NCBI GenBank assembly: GCA_011947345.1 | Contig: JAAVTG010000490.1 | Coordinates: 1-31,338, forward strand | Direction of reading: 5' to 3' | From: Phytophthora quininea | Taxonomy: Eukaryota; Oomycota; Peronosporomycetes; Peronosporales; Peronosporaceae | DNA: 31,338 nt | Shown: piece after piece, positions 30,342 through 31,338 of the stretch | How positions within the stretch are numbered: position 1 is the stretch's first letter | How the letters are laid out: each line of letters opens with the position of its first letter | Made by a program: the position numbers and the translations under genes | The notes under the pieces: generated by a model | Told to the model about the DNA's origin: nothing | Database searches by the model: none | What the model saw: the letters and a program-made list of their open reading frames with translations, nothing else

Positions 30342-30490
30342 CGCCGACCGTTGAGCAAATATCTTTTTCGCAGTGGTTTATTATCAACAGTAGCGCGACG
30401 CTTTTCCGCGATCAAAGATTTTATGGGTCGTGTTGCCGGCGACACGTCTTCATCTTCGTCGTATCCCCAAACACTTTGGATACTGTTTGC

Positions 30491-31270
30491 CTACATAACG
30501 CCGACCTGCTGGTTCCCAAGATCATCCGCGTCAAGCGCAGCGTCGAGTTTCCTTGCTGGACATTGAAGCTCCAGTGCCTGTCTGAAAACTAGGATGGCGT
30601 CGTCGTGGTCACCGCGCATATGCAGCAGCTTCCCGAGCAGGGACAGCGCTCCAATCGACGACGGATCCAGCTCGAGTGCACGGCGCACAGCCTCTTCGGC
30701 TGCCTCGTTGCCGTCGCCGTTGCCATCCAAGGCTTTGGCTAGGTGCAGCCAAGTAACCGCGTTTTCACTGTCGAGATCGACACTTCTCTGTAGTTCGAGG
30801 ACGGCACCGGCAAAGTCTCCCTTGTTTAAAAGCGCCTCACCCAGTTGGTGGTGTGTGGCTGCAACGTCGAGCGGCGGTTCGAAGTCGTCAAAGAGGTCCG
30901 AAGCGCTGATCTTCTTCTTGCTCCCATTCAGGAAAGCGAGAGTCGCTGCGATCTCGGCCTCTTCATCTTCTTCATCCTCGTCCTCGAGGGGACTCGAGTA
31001 CCCAGCTTCCCGGTACTTGTCCGCAACCGCATCCAGCTCGCGCTTTTCGCGCTCTGCTAGAGCGATCTCCTCTTCACTACGACGTAGCGCTTCTCCGATA
31101 TCTCGTTTAGCGGTCATCAGCTGCTGCATACGCTGCTCTAGCTCCTGATCGTCGCTCGAGCGGTCCGAATCGACCTCCGTCAACCGTTGCACGTGCAAAG
31201 TTCTGTCCAGCGCTGAGGAGTGTGGCCGAGGGCGATGTTTCCGACTGCGTCGTCTGCTTGGTTCCGACAT
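30491..31270 (-). CDS. TPR-repeat protein
   Basis: 259 residues from ATG 31270. A basic Ser/Arg-rich N-terminus (1-20) is followed by a charged coiled coil (about 41-85), an acidic run (96-107), and three tetratricopeptide repeats at about 136-169, 170-203 and 204-237 (ATHHQLGEALLNKGDFAGAV; AVTWLHLAKALDGNGDGNEA; ALSLLGKLLHMRGDHDDAIL). TPRs bind partner proteins; the specific role is unknown. After the TAG at 30491-30493 the same frame stays open to about 30251 with coding-like sequence (VWGYDEDEDVSPATRPIKSL). The stop may therefore be premature, an error, or inside an unrecognised intron. An exon upstream of 31270 is also possible, since the window ends there. Confidence 0.75.
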   Translation of the reverse strand: MSEPSRRRSRKHRPRPHSSALDRTLHVQRLTEVDSDRSSDDQELEQRMQQLMTAKRDIGEALRRSEEEIALAEREKRELDAVADKYREAGYSSPLEDEDEEDEEAEIAATLAFLNGSKKKISASDLFDDFEPPLDVAATHHQLGEALLNKGDFAGAVLELQRSVDLDSENAVTWLHLAKALDGNGDGNEAAEEAVRRALELDPSSIGALSLLGKLLHMRGDHDDAILVFRQALELQCPARKLDAALDADDLGNQQVGVM

Positions 31271-31338
31271 AAACTCTAGAGACCCGCCTTGCTGCCGGTG
31301 CCATCGACAGGAACATGGAGCCCATGGTCGGCTGCAGC

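Noticed and set aside
1..31338. CRISPR array, rRNA, tRNA or bacterial operon features
   Set aside because: No regularly spaced repeats, no recognisable rRNA or tRNA stretch, and the genes and introns are eukaryotic.

Overview
The window looks like an accessory, repeat-rich region of an oomycete genome, most likely Phytophthora or a close relative. The signs are an ankyrin protein with a DUF6604-type N-terminus, a DUF6818-type Myb/SANT gene, a small secreted eight-cysteine PcF/SCR-like protein, very GC-rich sugar-porter genes, short GT-AG introns, and several matches to the oomycete initiator (consensus GCTCATTYYNCAWTTT) just upstream of start codons. All family names rest on motifs read by eye; no database was searched.

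Layout. 1-4.2 kb: a broken DUF6604/ankyrin gene on the minus strand. 4.9-28.8 kb: an amplified two-gene unit, a sugar transporter (T) facing a secreted cysteine-rich protein (SCR). The order is T1(-) T2(+) SCRa(-) | SCRb(+) [11.4 kb insertion] T3(-) T4(+) SCRc(-). The bar marks the centre of a large inverted repeat (left arm about 4908-10621; right arm 10871-11787 plus 23149-27941). T2 and T4 are intact and encode identical 489-residue proteins. T1 and T3 carry one and two single-base deletions. T1/T2 and T3/T4 are divergent pairs on a shared promoter spacer of about 1.5 kb.

The insertion (about 11788-23148) is the most interesting part. It interrupts the right arm exactly where two uninterrupted copies of the same site (near 9704 and 28008) show an empty target, TTT on one strand. 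It begins with a 14-base inverted repeat whose partner lies just inside a hairpin near the right end. This is the asymmetric-end structure of Helentron/Helitron2 rolling-circle transposons. It encodes a decayed Rep-helicase whose middle 3.5 kb is inverted: the HUH motif is on the plus strand, and the two-tyrosine motif, helicase motifs and helicase end are on the minus strand. Downstream it carries passenger genes: a cupin-like protein with a C2H2-like finger, an unknown two-exon gene, a DUF6818-like gene, and a complete but highly diverged histone H4 (103 codons, about 60% identical to canonical H4 by hand count). The H4 has lost most of the modifiable tail lysines and has its own oomycete-type initiator.

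28.8-31.3 kb: an unassigned 431-codon ORF and a TPR protein on the minus strand, possibly parts of one gene.

Many frameshifts here are single-base changes in short homopolymers, so some apparent pseudogenes may be sequencing errors. The in-frame stops in the Rep-helicase look more like true decay.
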